Assembly (NCBI RefSeq): GCF_003253995.1
Contig: NZ_QKZL01000016.1
Span: 1-64,000 of the forward strand
Length of the DNA stretch: 64,000 bases
DNA from: Palleronia aestuarii
Lineage (GTDB): Bacteria; Pseudomonadota; Alphaproteobacteria; Rhodobacterales; Rhodobacteraceae
Direction: 5' to 3'
The notes beneath the pieces were generated by a model. That model searched no databases, had not been told where the DNA came from, and saw nothing but the letters and a program-made list of their open reading frames with translations. Positions 36,272-45,110 of this stretch are shown piece by piece (positions within the stretch are counted from its first letter, which is position 1; every line of letters begins with the position of its first letter). The translations under genes and the position numbers were made by a program.

Positions 36272-37312
36272 CTATTGCGGCAATTCGATCTGCATCTTCA
36301 CGTCCGCCGGCGGCGCTTCCGCCGCGATCTCGAACGCCCGCACGCTTTCGTCGAACCCGAAGGTCCGGGTAATGAGCGGTTTCACGTCGATGGCGCCCGA
36401 GGACAGCATCGACACGCAACGCGGAAAGACATGTGCGTAGCGGAACACGTTCTCGACCCGCGCCTCGCGTACCATCGCGGCGCCCGCATCGTAGGCCACG
36501 GGTTCGGCTTGGCCGCCGATCATCACCACGCAGCCGCCGGGGGCGAGCGGCTCGAACACGCCGGCCGCCGCCGCGGGCGCACCCGATGCCTCGAAAAGGA
36601 CATCCGCGCCCCAGCCATCCGTCTCCGCCATCACGCGGTCCTTCAGCGCACCGCTCTTAGCCGGGACGGGCACGATCGCCTGTGACAGCGAGGCCGCGAT
36701 CTCGAGCTTCCGCTCCGACAGGTCGGTGACGAACACTTTCGCGCAGCCCGCCGCGAGGGCGGAGAGCGCCGTGACGAGACCGATCGGTCCCGCGCCGAGC
36801 ACCACGCCGATATCGCCAGGAGCCACGCGCGCCTTGGTCGCGGCATGGATCCCGACGGCGAGCGGCTCGACCATCGCGGCCTCCGCGAAGCTCACGTTGT
36901 CGGGCAGCTTGAATGTGAAGGCCTCCGGATGCACGCAGGTCGGCCTCAGGATGCCGTGGACGGGCGGGGTCGCCCAGAACCGCACGGCCGGGTCGACATT
37001 GTACTTGCCGAGCCGCGTCGCGCGCGAGTTCGGATCGGGCACGCCCGGTTCCATGCAGACGCGGTCGCCCTCGGCAAGAGTCGTGACCTCCGACCCGACC
37101 TCGATCACCGTACCCGACGCCTCGTGGCCCAGGACCATGGGCGCGTTCACGACGAAGGGCCCGACGCCCCCATGGGTGTAGTAGTGGACGTCGGAGCCGC
37201 AAATGCCGACCGTGTGCAGCTTGATCCGCACGTCCCGGGGGCCGAGCGTCTCATCCAGGGCGACATCTCTGAGAGAGAGCTCACCCTTTTTCTCGAGGAC
37301 AAGTGCGTCCAT
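36272..37312 (-). CDS. Zinc-dependent polyol dehydrogenase (xylitol/sorbitol dehydrogenase-like)
   Basis: A medium-chain dehydrogenase of 346 residues. Catalytic zinc ligands C38 ([10 protein letters not shown]), H63/E64 (LGHEASG) and a later Glu (MVEPLAVG) are present, and the Rossmann motif is [14 protein letters not shown]. The region where many members bind a structural zinc ([18 protein letters not shown]) contains no Cys, as in sorbitol and xylitol dehydrogenases. [19 protein letters not shown] is typical of xylitol dehydrogenases. Probably NAD-dependent oxidation of the imported polyol to a ketose. Encoded inside the transporter operon. Confidence 0.87.
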   Translation of the reverse strand: MDALVLEKKGELSLRDVALDETLGPRDVRIKLHTVGICGSDVHYYTHGGVGPFVVNAPMVLGHEASGTVIEVGSEVTTLAEGDRVCMEPGVPDPNSRATRLGKYNVDPAVRFWATPPVHGILRPTCVHPEAFTFKLPDNVSFAEAAMVEPLAVGIHAATKARVAPGDIGVVLGAGPIGLVTALSALAAGCAKVFVTDLSERKLEIAASLSQAIVPVPAKSGALKDRVMAETDGWGADVLFEASGAPAAAAGVFEPLAPGGCVVMIGGQAEPVAYDAGAAMVREARVENVFRYAHVFPRCVSMLSSGAIDVKPLITRTFGFDESVRAFEIAAEAPPADVKMQIELPQ

Positions 37313-37316
37313 TCTT

Positions 37317-37583
37317 CTACCCCTTCCAGATCAGGACGATGCCGATCACCACGGCGATCGCATGTGCGAAATTGAGCGACAGGCCCGCGGGCTCAAGAAA
37401 TCTCAGCCAGAAAAGGCAGAGCCCGGTCCAGATCACGACGGAGATGAAGAGCCGGTCGAACCAGTTGGTCTGGATCGGGAGGAAACCCGGCGCCTTCGCA
37501 TCCGTGGGCGACTGGCGGCTCTCTTCCTGACGCTCGATCTCGTTCTGCGGCGTCTCGATGTCCTGCGGTTCGGTATGGGTCAT
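37317..37583 (-). CDS. Small membrane protein in polyol transporter operon
   Basis: An 88-residue protein. The first 35 residues are charged and Gln/Glu-rich ([20 protein letters not shown]); then two hydrophobic helices ([20 protein letters not shown] and [18 protein letters not shown]). I do not recognise a named family with confidence; small two-helix proteins of this kind occur in CUT1 polyol/glycerol transporter operons. It lies 4 bp before the start of the dehydrogenase gene and 4 bp after the permease stop, so it is surely co-transcribed. It may be an accessory subunit. Confidence 0.6.
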   Translation of the reverse strand: MTHTEPQDIETPQNEIERQEESRQSPTDAKAPGFLPIQTNWFDRLFISVVIWTGLCLFWLRFLEPAGLSLNFAHAIAVVIGIVLIWKG

Positions 37584-37587
37584 CCGT

Positions 37588-38424
37588 TCATCCCTTCACC
37601 GCGCCGAAGGTCAGACCCGCGACGATGTGCTTCTGGACCAGGCTGAAGACGATTAGCGCCGGGATCAGCGTGAAGACGGAGATCGTGGCCATCACCCCCC
37701 ATTCGGTACCTGTCGTGGTGACGTATTCGCTGAGGCCCGTGGTAAGCGTCCGCGCATTGAAGTTCGTTAGCGTCGCGGCGAGCAGGTACTCGTTCCAGGC
37801 AAAGACCCAGGTCAGCATCAGCGTGACCGCGACCCCGGGACGCGCGAGCGGGAACACCACTTCGGAGATGACCTTCCAAGACGACGCGCCGTCCATATAG
37901 GCAGCCTCGTCGAGATCCTTCGGGATTCCGTCGAGCGTCGGGCGCAGCGTCCAGATCGCGAAGGGCAGGTTGAGCGTGCAGTAGACGAGGATCAGCCCGA
38001 TCTTCGTGTCGAGGAGGGAGAAGTTGCCGATCCGGTAGTAGGATGTCATCAGGAGGAAAAGCGGCAGCAGGAACACCGCCGGCGGCGCCATCCGGTTGGT
38101 GATGGTCCAGAAGAAAATGCTTTCCTTTCCGCCGAGGTCGTACCGCGTGAGCGCGTAGCAGGCGAGAAACCCGAGCGTCGTGACGAGAAGCGCGTTGCCG
38201 CTCGAGACGATGAGGGAGTTCCACATGTACCCGCGCAGCGTCCGGTCGGTCAGCACGTCGAGGTAGTTCTGCCAGTAGAAGCTCTTGAGAAACAGGTCGG
38301 GCGTGGTGAAGAGATCGACCGCGGGCTTCACCGAGATCACGAAGAGCCAGTAGATCGGAAAGAGCGTGATCAGGCTCACCGCGATCCAGAAGACGAGCGA
38401 CAGCCAGGTACTTTGCCTCTTCAT
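37588..38424 (-). CDS. Sugar/polyol ABC transporter permease (MalG type)
   Basis: Inner-membrane permease of 278 residues with six helices. The EAA loop that docks to the ATPase is KDLDEAAYMDGASSWKVISE. LFPIYWLFVISVKP at the N-terminus is typical of MalG/SmoG-like permeases. It pairs with the permease encoded just upstream at 38428, 3 bp away. Residues TTTGTEWGVMATISVF near the C-terminus match polyol-type transporters by my recollection. Confidence 0.9.
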   Translation of the reverse strand: MKRQSTWLSLVFWIAVSLITLFPIYWLFVISVKPAVDLFTTPDLFLKSFYWQNYLDVLTDRTLRGYMWNSLIVSSGNALLVTTLGFLACYALTRYDLGGKESIFFWTITNRMAPPAVFLLPLFLLMTSYYRIGNFSLLDTKIGLILVYCTLNLPFAIWTLRPTLDGIPKDLDEAAYMDGASSWKVISEVVFPLARPGVAVTLMLTWVFAWNEYLLAATLTNFNARTLTTGLSEYVTTTGTEWGVMATISVFTLIPALIVFSLVQKHIVAGLTFGAVKG

Positions 38425-38427
38425 GGA

Positions 38428-39303
38428 TCAGGCCTTTTTGTTGCGCGGGGCGATGAGGCCGACGAAAAGCAGCCAGCACACCACGATGGTGAGGTAAAGG
38501 ACGATGACCGAGACCGCGGATCCGTATCCGTAATTGGTTCTCGGAAAGACCTCCCGGAAGATGTGGACGCCGAGATACCGCGTGGCCGATCCCGGCCCGC
38601 CCCCGGTGAGCATCAGCACCTCGTCGACGGTCCTCAGTGCATCCATCAGGCGAATGAAGACGGTGGCGAGGATCGCGGGGCTGATCATCGGCAGCGTGAT
38701 GTGCCAGAAGATCTGTCGCCGGTTCGCGCCGTCGATCTGCGCCTGCTCGAACGGGTCGGGCGGCAGCGAGACGAGCGCGGCGATGAGCGTGAGCGTGACG
38801 AGCGGCGTCCAGTGCCAGACATCCATGATAACGGTGATGGTGAAGGCCGCGATGGCACTCTGCCCGATGTTGAGATCGTAGCCGAACCACTGATCGAGGT
38901 AGTGCGGGATGATCCCGATCGACGGCGTGGTCATCAGCTTCCAGATCGACCCGACGATGATCGGCGCCATGATGAGGGGCAGCGTGTGAATCGTCCGGAA
39001 GATCGCTTTGCCGGGAAAGTCGCGCATGAAAGCCTGCGCCAGGACGTAGCCGAGGATCACCTGCGTCGTCACCGCGAAGAAGGTGAAGGCGAGCGTCACC
39101 CCGAGGGAGGACAGGAACGCTTGATCGAAAACCAGGCGGCGAAAGTTCTCCGCCCCGTTGTAGATGATCGTGGGATCGACGGCGAAGGGGTTCCACTGGT
39201 GGAAGGCCAGCCACACGACGTAGAGGAACGGCACCACGCCGAAGAAGAAGAGCACCACCAATGTCGGCGCCAGCAGGAACCAGCCCAGCTTGTTCGATTG
39301 CAT
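38428..39303 (-). CDS. Sugar/polyol ABC transporter permease (MalF type)
   Basis: Inner-membrane permease of 291 residues with six helices. N-terminal helix LAPTLVVLFFFGVVPFLYVV; the EAA loop is PPDPFEQAQIDGANRRQIFW, followed by HITLPMISPAI. It forms a heterodimer with the MalG-type permease. An 86-bp gap holding a strong hairpin separates it from the upstream SBP gene. Confidence 0.9.
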   Translation of the reverse strand: MQSNKLGWFLLAPTLVVLFFFGVVPFLYVVWLAFHQWNPFAVDPTIIYNGAENFRRLVFDQAFLSSLGVTLAFTFFAVTTQVILGYVLAQAFMRDFPGKAIFRTIHTLPLIMAPIIVGSIWKLMTTPSIGIIPHYLDQWFGYDLNIGQSAIAAFTITVIMDVWHWTPLVTLTLIAALVSLPPDPFEQAQIDGANRRQIFWHITLPMISPAILATVFIRLMDALRTVDEVLMLTGGGPGSATRYLGVHIFREVFPRTNYGYGSAVSVIVLYLTIVVCWLLFVGLIAPRNKKA

Positions 39304-39353
39304 CGAATTGACCTCAAGATCGGGAATGTGCGGCGCGGTGACCGCTTCCGAAT

Positions 39354-39379
39354 GGGGAGCCGCTCGCCGGCGGCCCCCC
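39354..39379 (-). terminator. Intercistronic hairpin after the polyol SBP gene
   Basis: On the minus strand GGGGGGCCGC and GCGGCTCCCC form a 10-bp stem (one G-T) with a 6-nt loop, starting about 11 bp after the SBP stop and before the first permease. Such structures usually raise SBP mRNA relative to the membrane genes by stabilising the upstream transcript or causing partial termination. Confidence 0.6.
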
Positions 39380-39389
39380 TATGCCGGGA

Positions 39390-40844
39390 TCAGTTGGTGC
39401 GGTAGCCCAGGTTCGTCAGTTCCTGCTCGGCCCGCTCTGCCATTTGGTCGAGCCCCTCATCGACCCCGGTCGAGCCCGTGAGGATCGAGTAGAAGATCGG
39501 CGCGACCGCTTCGCGCACCTGAGCGTGGAACGGATAGGGCGGCGCGCCCTGGAACAGAGCCCCGTCGTCCCGCATCATCGAGAAATAGCCCCCGAGATCC
39601 TCGTCGAGCTGCTGGACCCGCTCGGAATCGTAGGTGGAGGTCAGCGTGATGCGCGGAGCGGCAAGTGCCCATTCCTCCTGCAGGTCAGGCAGCGCAAGGA
39701 ACTGGGCGAAGAGAAGCGCCGCCTCATGGTTGTTCGAGGACACCGGGATCCCGAAGGCGCCCCCGTCGTAGTAGCCGATATAGCCGTTCCCGGCCTCGAT
39801 CTCTTCCATCACGCCGTCTTCGACGGGCGGCAGAGCGACGCCCACATTGCCGACGACACGTGACTGGTTCTCGTCGGACGCGATCCAGGCCGCGTTCTCG
39901 CCGTAGACCAGCCCCTGAGCGGCGCGGCCGGCGGCGAAGGTCGTGGCGACTTCAGTCCAGGTCGACTGCACCGACTCCGGCGGGGCGATGTCGCGCATGG
40001 AAAGCCACCAGGTCAGCGCCTCCTTCGCGGTGTCGGAGTTCATCTCGCCGCCATGCTCGACGGTCGCGGCATAATCTTCGTCCGCGTTGATGCCCCAGTT
40101 GTAGACACCGAACGTGGGCAGGATGGATTCCACGTATTCGTACCAGGAGGCGGGGTGGCCGGTATGGGCCTGTGCCGTCGTCCCCCAGATATCCTCGCCC
40201 TGTTCCTGGAAGTACTGGGTGAAGAACTCGGCGATCTCCGCGTATTCCTCGTGCGTCTTCGCAGGCTCGAGCTCGCGGCCCGTCTGCTCCTGGAACGCCG
40301 CGCGGATCTCCTCGTCGTCGAACAGATCGGTCCGGTAGAGATAGATCTTGATGAACGCTTCCATCGGGACGCCGAAGAGGTCACCGTTCTCGCCGCGGAA
40401 ATAGTCGGCGAACGTCGTGAAATTGTCCTCGGAATAGCCCGGCGCCTGAAGGTCGGAATTCTCCTCGAGCGCCGCCGTCATGTCGACGAGGAAGTCCCGC
40501 GACAGGTAGGAGTAGACAATGTCCTGCTCGATATAGACCACGTCGTAGATGCCGGTCCCGGCCTCCATGTCCTTGATGGCCTTGTCGTACATCTGGTCCC
40601 AGGACGTGGTCTCGATCTCCACGCGGATGCCCGTGAGCTCCTCGAACTTGGGCGCTATGACGTCGGTGACGAAATTCGACGGCGGCGTCGACTCGGTCAC
40701 GCCCCGGATCGTGACACCGTCGAACTTCGCACCGGCCTCCTGCCACCAATCGGCATTCTCGATCTGGATATCCTGGGCGAACGCCCCCTGCGCCGCGAGC
40801 GCGAGTGCCAGCGCCGATGCGCCTGCCTTCAATGAGATGGTCAT
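39390..40844 (-). CDS. Polyol/sugar ABC transporter substrate-binding protein (CUT1)
   Basis: A 484-residue extracellular solute-binding protein, family 1. Signal peptide MTISLKAGASALALALAAQG with cleavage after AFA. The mature protein shows KFEELTGIRVEIETTSWDQM, YDVVYIEQDIVYSYLSRDFL and GLVYGENAAWIASDENQSRV. The long form (more than 450 residues) fits polyol/sorbitol-type binding proteins. First gene of the operon that includes two permeases, a small membrane protein, a polyol dehydrogenase and the ATPase. ATG at 40844 has GGGAGGGAATC ahead. Confidence 0.88.
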   Translation of the reverse strand: MTISLKAGASALALALAAQGAFAQDIQIENADWWQEAGAKFDGVTIRGVTESTPPSNFVTDVIAPKFEELTGIRVEIETTSWDQMYDKAIKDMEAGTGIYDVVYIEQDIVYSYLSRDFLVDMTAALEENSDLQAPGYSEDNFTTFADYFRGENGDLFGVPMEAFIKIYLYRTDLFDDEEIRAAFQEQTGRELEPAKTHEEYAEIAEFFTQYFQEQGEDIWGTTAQAHTGHPASWYEYVESILPTFGVYNWGINADEDYAATVEHGGEMNSDTAKEALTWWLSMRDIAPPESVQSTWTEVATTFAAGRAAQGLVYGENAAWIASDENQSRVVGNVGVALPPVEDGVMEEIEAGNGYIGYYDGGAFGIPVSSNNHEAALLFAQFLALPDLQEEWALAAPRITLTSTYDSERVQQLDEDLGGYFSMMRDDGALFQGAPPYPFHAQVREAVAPIFYSILTGSTGVDEGLDQMAERAEQELTNLGYRTN

Positions 40845-40918
40845 GATTCCCTCCCGGTCGACCTACTAATAACGGATGTTCCTCCGGCATCGCTGCCCAC
40901 ATCCTTGGCCCTGATCCT

Positions 40919-40959
40919 GCAATTGTATCCTTCGGCTTTCAAGTGTAATTTTCAATTGC
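40919..40959. promoter_or_regulatory. Candidate SorC-type operator between divergent polyol operons
   Basis: GCAATTG (40919-40925) and CAATTGC (40953-40959) are inverted copies 27 bp apart in the 160-bp gap between the SBP gene and the SorC regulator. They are embedded in an unusually AT-rich stretch (CAAGTGTAATTTTCAATTG) for this genome. The placement fits an operator bound by the tetrameric SorC-family regulator encoded at 41005. Confidence 0.5.
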
Positions 40960-41004
40960 CCGGGCCCGCGGGGAGATGTAACCGGAGGACGGGAGGACTT
41001 GGCG

Positions 41005-41964
41005 ATGCAGCGCGACAACGGCGACGAAGAGGACGTGTTCGTCAGCGAGGTCTGCTGGAATTACTACGTGAACGAGATGACCCAGGCCGAGGTCGCGGCG
41101 GTCATGGGCGTCACCCGTCTTCGGGTGAACCAGGCGATTCAGAAGGCCCGGGCCCAGGGCATAATCCGCATCCAGATCGAATCGCCGTTCCTCGAAGGTC
41201 TGTCCTGTGCCGCGGAAGTGCGATCGGCCTACGGGGTCGCGAACGTGCTCGTCGCTCCCACCCATCCGGACAATTACAATTATCACGCCCCCGCCGGGGC
41301 GGCGCTTGCCTCTCATCTCACTTCGCGCCTATCGCAAAAGGCCTTTCGCAGCATCGGCGTTTCCTGGGGCATGACGCTCGAAGCCGCGGCGCGGCGCCTC
41401 GTGCGGCAAACCAATCCCGAGCTCGAGGTGGTGTCGATGCTGGGCGGTACGACCCGCGGCGCTTCCTTCAACACGTTCGGCGTGGCCTCCGCCTTCGCCG
41501 AGGCGCTCGGGGCGAAATACTCCCTGCTGGCCGCGCCGATCTATCTTGCGCCGGGCCTGACCCGTGACAGCTTTCTCTCGCAGGCGGTGTTCGAGGCCCA
41601 TTTCGAGCGACTGCGGACGCTCGACGTGGCCATCCTGACGGCATCCGACGTGTCCGCCCGATCGTTCCTCGTGGAAAACGGTCTGCCCCGGGACGTGACG
41701 CCGGAAGATCTCGGGGCCGCTGGCGCCGTGGGCGACGTTCTGGGTCAATTCCTCGATGCCGAGGGCAACGATATCGATCATCCGATCCACGAGCGGGCCG
41801 TCGCCATCGACCTGCCCACCGTGTCGCGGATCCCCGAGAAAATCCTCGCGGCCGCGGGACCGCACAAGGTCGACATCATTCGCGCGGCGATACGGCGCGG
41901 CCTCGTCGATACGCTCGTCACCGATGACCGGACCGCGCGCCTCCTCCTCGAGGCGGCCCGCTGA
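41005..41964 (+). CDS. SorC-family sugar-binding transcriptional regulator
   Basis: A 319-residue regulator. N-terminal helix-turn-helix WNYYVNEMTQAEVAAVMGVT, then RLRVNQAIQKARAQGIIRIQ; the C-terminal effector domain has GVSWGMTLEAAARRL, VSMLGGTTRG and TLVTDDRTARLLLEA, all typical of SorC/DeoR-like sugar-phosphate sensors. ATG at 41005 has GGGAGGA 7 nt ahead; a TTG 6 bp upstream is less likely. Divergent from the polyol transporter operon and heading the enzyme operon, so it probably controls both. Confidence 0.9.
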   Translation: MQRDNGDEEDVFVSEVCWNYYVNEMTQAEVAAVMGVTRLRVNQAIQKARAQGIIRIQIESPFLEGLSCAAEVRSAYGVANVLVAPTHPDNYNYHAPAGAALASHLTSRLSQKAFRSIGVSWGMTLEAAARRLVRQTNPELEVVSMLGGTTRGASFNTFGVASAFAEALGAKYSLLAAPIYLAPGLTRDSFLSQAVFEAHFERLRTLDVAILTASDVSARSFLVENGLPRDVTPEDLGAAGAVGDVLGQFLDAEGNDIDHPIHERAVAIDLPTVSRIPEKILAAAGPHKVDIIRAAIRRGLVDTLVTDDRTARLLLEAAR

Positions 41965-41987
41965 AGCATGAAACGAAAGGACCTACC

Positions 41988-42872
41988 ATGAGACGACTCG
42001 GCATCCATTCCTTCGTCTGGACGGACGGACAGACGCAGGAAGGCCTCGAATTCGCTTTGCGCAAGACCGCGGAGCACGGCTACCGGATGATCGAGTTCGC
42101 CTATCTCAAGGCCGACGAATTCGACCTCGACCGGCTGTCTAAGCTAGCGCGGGAGAACGACATCGAGATCACGGTGACCATGGGCCTGCCGGCCGACGCC
42201 GACGTCTCCTCCACGGACCGCGAGAGCGTGGCGCGCGGCAAGGAGATCCTGCGCAAAGCCGTGGGCTCGGTGCGCGACATCGGCGGCGTAAGGCTCGGCG
42301 GCATCCTCTTCTCCAAGCACGGCAAGTACGAATCCATGCCGACCGCCGACGGCTGGAAGCACTCCGTGGAAGCCGTGGCCGAGACGGCGGAACATGCGAA
42401 GGAGGCCGGCATCCAGATCGCCCTGGAAGTGGTGAACCGCTTCGAATCGAACCTTCTCAACACCACCGCGCAGGGCCTGAAATTCCTCAAGGATACCGGA
42501 CGGGACGACGTGAAACTGCACCTCGACTCGTTCCACATGAACATCGAGGAGCCCGATCCCGCCGGGGCCATCCGCCTCGCGGGCGACAAGATCGGCTACT
42601 ATCATATCGGCGAGAACTACCGTGGCTTTCTCGGCACCGGCACCGTCGACTTCCCGGCCGTCTTCTCCGCGCTCGTCGATATCGGTTTCGACCAGGACAT
42701 CACGTTCGAGAGCTTCTCGAAGGCGATCGTGGACGAAAGTCTCTGCTATGCCTGCGGCATCTGGCGCGATACCTGGACCGAGAACGACCCTCTCGCCGCC
42801 CATGCCCGCACCTTCATCGAGGAGAAATGGCGCGAGGCCGAGATGCGCGCGAAATCCCGCGCGGCCGCCTGA
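41988..42872 (+). CDS. Sugar epimerase of the D-tagatose 3-epimerase family
   Basis: A 294-residue TIM-barrel protein (AP endonuclease 2 superfamily). The four metal-binding residues of ketose 3-epimerases line up: E147 (ALEVVNRFE), D180 (LHLDSFHMNIEE), H206 (YYHIGEN) and E241 (TFESFSK). Such enzymes epimerise ketoses at C3, for example D-tagatose/D-sorbose, L-tagatose/L-sorbose or D-fructose/D-psicose. Its position just ahead of a tagatose-type kinase suggests it delivers the kinase substrate. A paralogue with identical spacing of all four residues is at 56904. Confidence 0.82.
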   Translation: MRRLGIHSFVWTDGQTQEGLEFALRKTAEHGYRMIEFAYLKADEFDLDRLSKLARENDIEITVTMGLPADADVSSTDRESVARGKEILRKAVGSVRDIGGVRLGGILFSKHGKYESMPTADGWKHSVEAVAETAEHAKEAGIQIALEVVNRFESNLLNTTAQGLKFLKDTGRDDVKLHLDSFHMNIEEPDPAGAIRLAGDKIGYYHIGENYRGFLGTGTVDFPAVFSALVDIGFDQDITFESFSKAIVDESLCYACGIWRDTWTENDPLAAHARTFIEEKWREAEMRAKSRAAA

Positions 42873-42873
42873 C

Positions 42874-43851
42874 ATGACACTTGCCCCCGACAGCCTCGGC
42901 CCGACCCTCGTGATCGGAGAGCTCCTCGTGGAGATCGTGGCGACCACTCTCGGCGAGGGGTTCCGCGAAACTCAGGATCTGATCGGCCCCTACCCGTCCG
43001 GCGCTCCGGCGATCTTCGCCAGCCAGTCGGCGCGGATCGGGGGCAGCACGGCGATGGCGGGTGGGGTCGGCCGGGACGATTTCGGCCGCATCCTGACCGA
43101 ACGGCTCGAGGCGGACGGCGTCGACCTCTCCGCGGTCCTCACCGACCCCGCCCTGCCCACGGGAACCGCCTTCGTACGCTACCGCCCCGATGGCGGACGG
43201 GATTTCGTCTACAACATGTGGACTTCCGCCGCGGGCAGCCTGACCTGGACCGACGCGCTCGCGGCGGTGGCGGAGCGTGCGGGCCATGTCCACGTCATGG
43301 GAACGCTCCTGCCCCGGCCGCAGATGGCCGAACTGATCGAGCGCGCCGCGGGCATCGTGAAGCGGCGCGGCGGGACGGTTTCTTTCGACCCGAACCTCCG
43401 CAAGGAGCTCATGGAGGGCGACGAGGCCGCGCTCGCCACATTCGAGCGGATGATCGACCTCACCGACCTGCTCCTGCCCTCCGGCGAGGAGCTGCTCGCC
43501 GCCGGCCGGACGGATACGCCGCGCGAGGCGGTTTCCGTTCTGCTCGACCGGGGCATCAAGGAGATCGCGCTCAAGGAGGGTGTTCATGGCGCAACCGGGT
43601 TCCGTCCCGACGCCGATCCGGTCCATGTCCCCGCCTTCGAGGTGGACGAGGTGGACCCGACCGGTGCGGGCGATTGCTTCGGCGGCGCCTATGTCGCCGC
43701 ACGGCGCATCGGCCTCGGTATAGAGGAGGCACTGACCTACGGGGCCGCCGCGGGTGCGCGCAACGTGGCCGTCCGCGGCCCGATGGAAGGGGCGGGCAGC
43801 CGCGCCGATCTCGACGCCTTCATCGCCGAGACGCCACGGAGGTCGGCATGA
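42874..43851 (+). CDS. PfkB-family sugar kinase, tagatose-kinase-like
   Basis: A 325-residue kinase. ARIGGSTAMAGGVGRDDFGR at the N-terminus and DPTGAGDCFGGAYVAARRIG at the C-terminus are PfkB signatures with the catalytic Asp. VSFDPNLRKELM is typical of deoxygluconokinase/tagatose-kinase relatives. The gene is one base after the epimerase stop and overlaps the GatZ-like gene (ATGA). In Agrobacterium, a PfkB kinase beside a GatZ homologue was reported as D-tagatose kinase; the same role is inferred here. Confidence 0.8.
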   Translation: MTLAPDSLGPTLVIGELLVEIVATTLGEGFRETQDLIGPYPSGAPAIFASQSARIGGSTAMAGGVGRDDFGRILTERLEADGVDLSAVLTDPALPTGTAFVRYRPDGGRDFVYNMWTSAAGSLTWTDALAAVAERAGHVHVMGTLLPRPQMAELIERAAGIVKRRGGTVSFDPNLRKELMEGDEAALATFERMIDLTDLLLPSGEELLAAGRTDTPREAVSVLLDRGIKEIALKEGVHGATGFRPDADPVHVPAFEVDEVDPTGAGDCFGGAYVAARRIGLGIEEALTYGAAAGARNVAVRGPMEGAGSRADLDAFIAETPRRSA

Positions 43852-45110
43852 AACTTTCCCTCGCCGATCTGGCCGGGACCCGTGCCACGCCCACGCCACG
43901 CGGTCTCGTCTCCGTCTGTTCCGCCCATCCGCTGGTCCTGCGCGCGACACTGCGCCATGCCCGCGATACGGAGACGACCGCGCTGATCGAAGCGACCTGC
44001 AACCAGGTTAACCATCATGGCGGCTATACCGGGATGACTCCCGCCGATTTTGCCGAACTCACCCGTCGCATCGCGCGGGAGGAAGGGTGCGACGAGGCGT
44101 TGATCCTTCTCGGCGGCGATCACCTCGGGCCCAATCCCTGGCGCGATCGTCCGGCCGAGGAAGCGCTGGCGGAAGCCGGGCGCATGGTGGCCGATTACGT
44201 CGCCGCGGGGTTCTCGAAGCTTCACCTCGACGCCTCGATGGGGTGCGCGGGGGAGCCGGAACAGACGGACGACGACCTCGCGGCGGAGCGTGCCGCGCGG
44301 CTGGCAGCCACGGCGGAGGACGCCGCGAAGACGGCCGGCCTTCCACCCCCGCATTACGTCATCGGTACCGAAGTCCCGCCACCAGGGGGGGCCGACCACG
44401 CGGTGGATGCCGTGACGCCAACGGCGCCCGAGGCCGCACGGCGGACGATCGACGTTCACAGGGATGTCTTTGCCAAAGCGGGGCTCGAGGAGGCATTCGA
44501 ACGTGTCGTCGCGGCCGTCGTTCAGCCGGGCGTGGAATTCGGGGTCTCCGGCGTCGCAATCTACGATCCGGAGGCGGCAGCGGGCCTGTCGGCGCTGCTT
44601 GACGACAGGCCGGACCTCGTTTTCGAGGCACATTCGACCGATTACCAAGGCGAAGCGCCACTCGCGGCGCTGGTGCGGACGGGGTTCCAGATCCTCAAGG
44701 TAGGCCCCGAACTGACCTTCGTCATGCGCGAGGCCCTCTATGCGCTCGATGCCATCGCCGCAGATCTCCTTCCGGAGCGGAAGGGCCGCGCTCTTTTCGC
44801 CGCGATGGAGTCCGCGATGCAGGGCGACCCGCGCCACTGGAAGCGGCATTACGCGGACAGCGAAGCGCATTGGCAGCGTCATTACGCCTTCTCAGACCGC
44901 ATCCGCTATTACTGGCCCGGCGCGCAGCACGCGCTCGACGACCTCTTCCACGCGATCGAGGGGCGTCGCATCCCCCTGCCCCTCCTGATGCAGCACGCCC
45001 CTTGGGCCCTTTCGGCGGCGGACACGCCGCTCGACCCCGCAGCCTTCGTGATGGACCGCATCCGCGTGTCCCTCGACGCCTATCACGCCGCAGCCAAGGA
45101 CATCTCATGA
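43848..45110 (+). CDS. GatZ/KbaZ-family protein, likely D-tagatose-6-phosphate 4-epimerase
   Basis: A 420-residue member of the GatZ/KbaZ family (COG4573). Typical segments: GLVSVCSAHPLVLRATLRHA, EATCNQVNHHGGYTGMTPAD, ILLGGDHLGPNPWRDRPAEE, GFSKLHLDASMGCAG and VIGTEVPPPGGA. In enterobacteria GatZ is a non-catalytic partner of the aldolase GatY/KbaY, but no GatY-type gene is in this operon or window. Agrobacterium homologues in polyol clusters were reported to be D-tagatose-6-phosphate 4-epimerases giving fructose-6-phosphate, which fits the kinase encoded upstream. Coupled to both neighbours by ATGA overlaps. Confidence 0.82.
   Translation: MKLSLADLAGTRATPTPRGLVSVCSAHPLVLRATLRHARDTETTALIEATCNQVNHHGGYTGMTPADFAELTRRIAREEGCDEALILLGGDHLGPNPWRDRPAEEALAEAGRMVADYVAAGFSKLHLDASMGCAGEPEQTDDDLAAERAARLAATAEDAAKTAGLPPPHYVIGTEVPPPGGADHAVDAVTPTAPEAARRTIDVHRDVFAKAGLEEAFERVVAAVVQPGVEFGVSGVAIYDPEAAAGLSALLDDRPDLVFEAHSTDYQGEAPLAALVRTGFQILKVGPELTFVMREALYALDAIAADLLPERKGRALFAAMESAMQGDPRHWKRHYADSEAHWQRHYAFSDRIRYYWPGAQHALDDLFHAIEGRRIPLPLLMQHAPWALSAADTPLDPAAFVMDRIRVSLDAYHAAAKDIS

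Noticed and set aside
37580-39214. Frame of more than 500 codons on the minus strand over the two polyol permeases
   Set aside because: It is the same strand but a different phase from two clear permeases and reads as His/Arg-rich noise.
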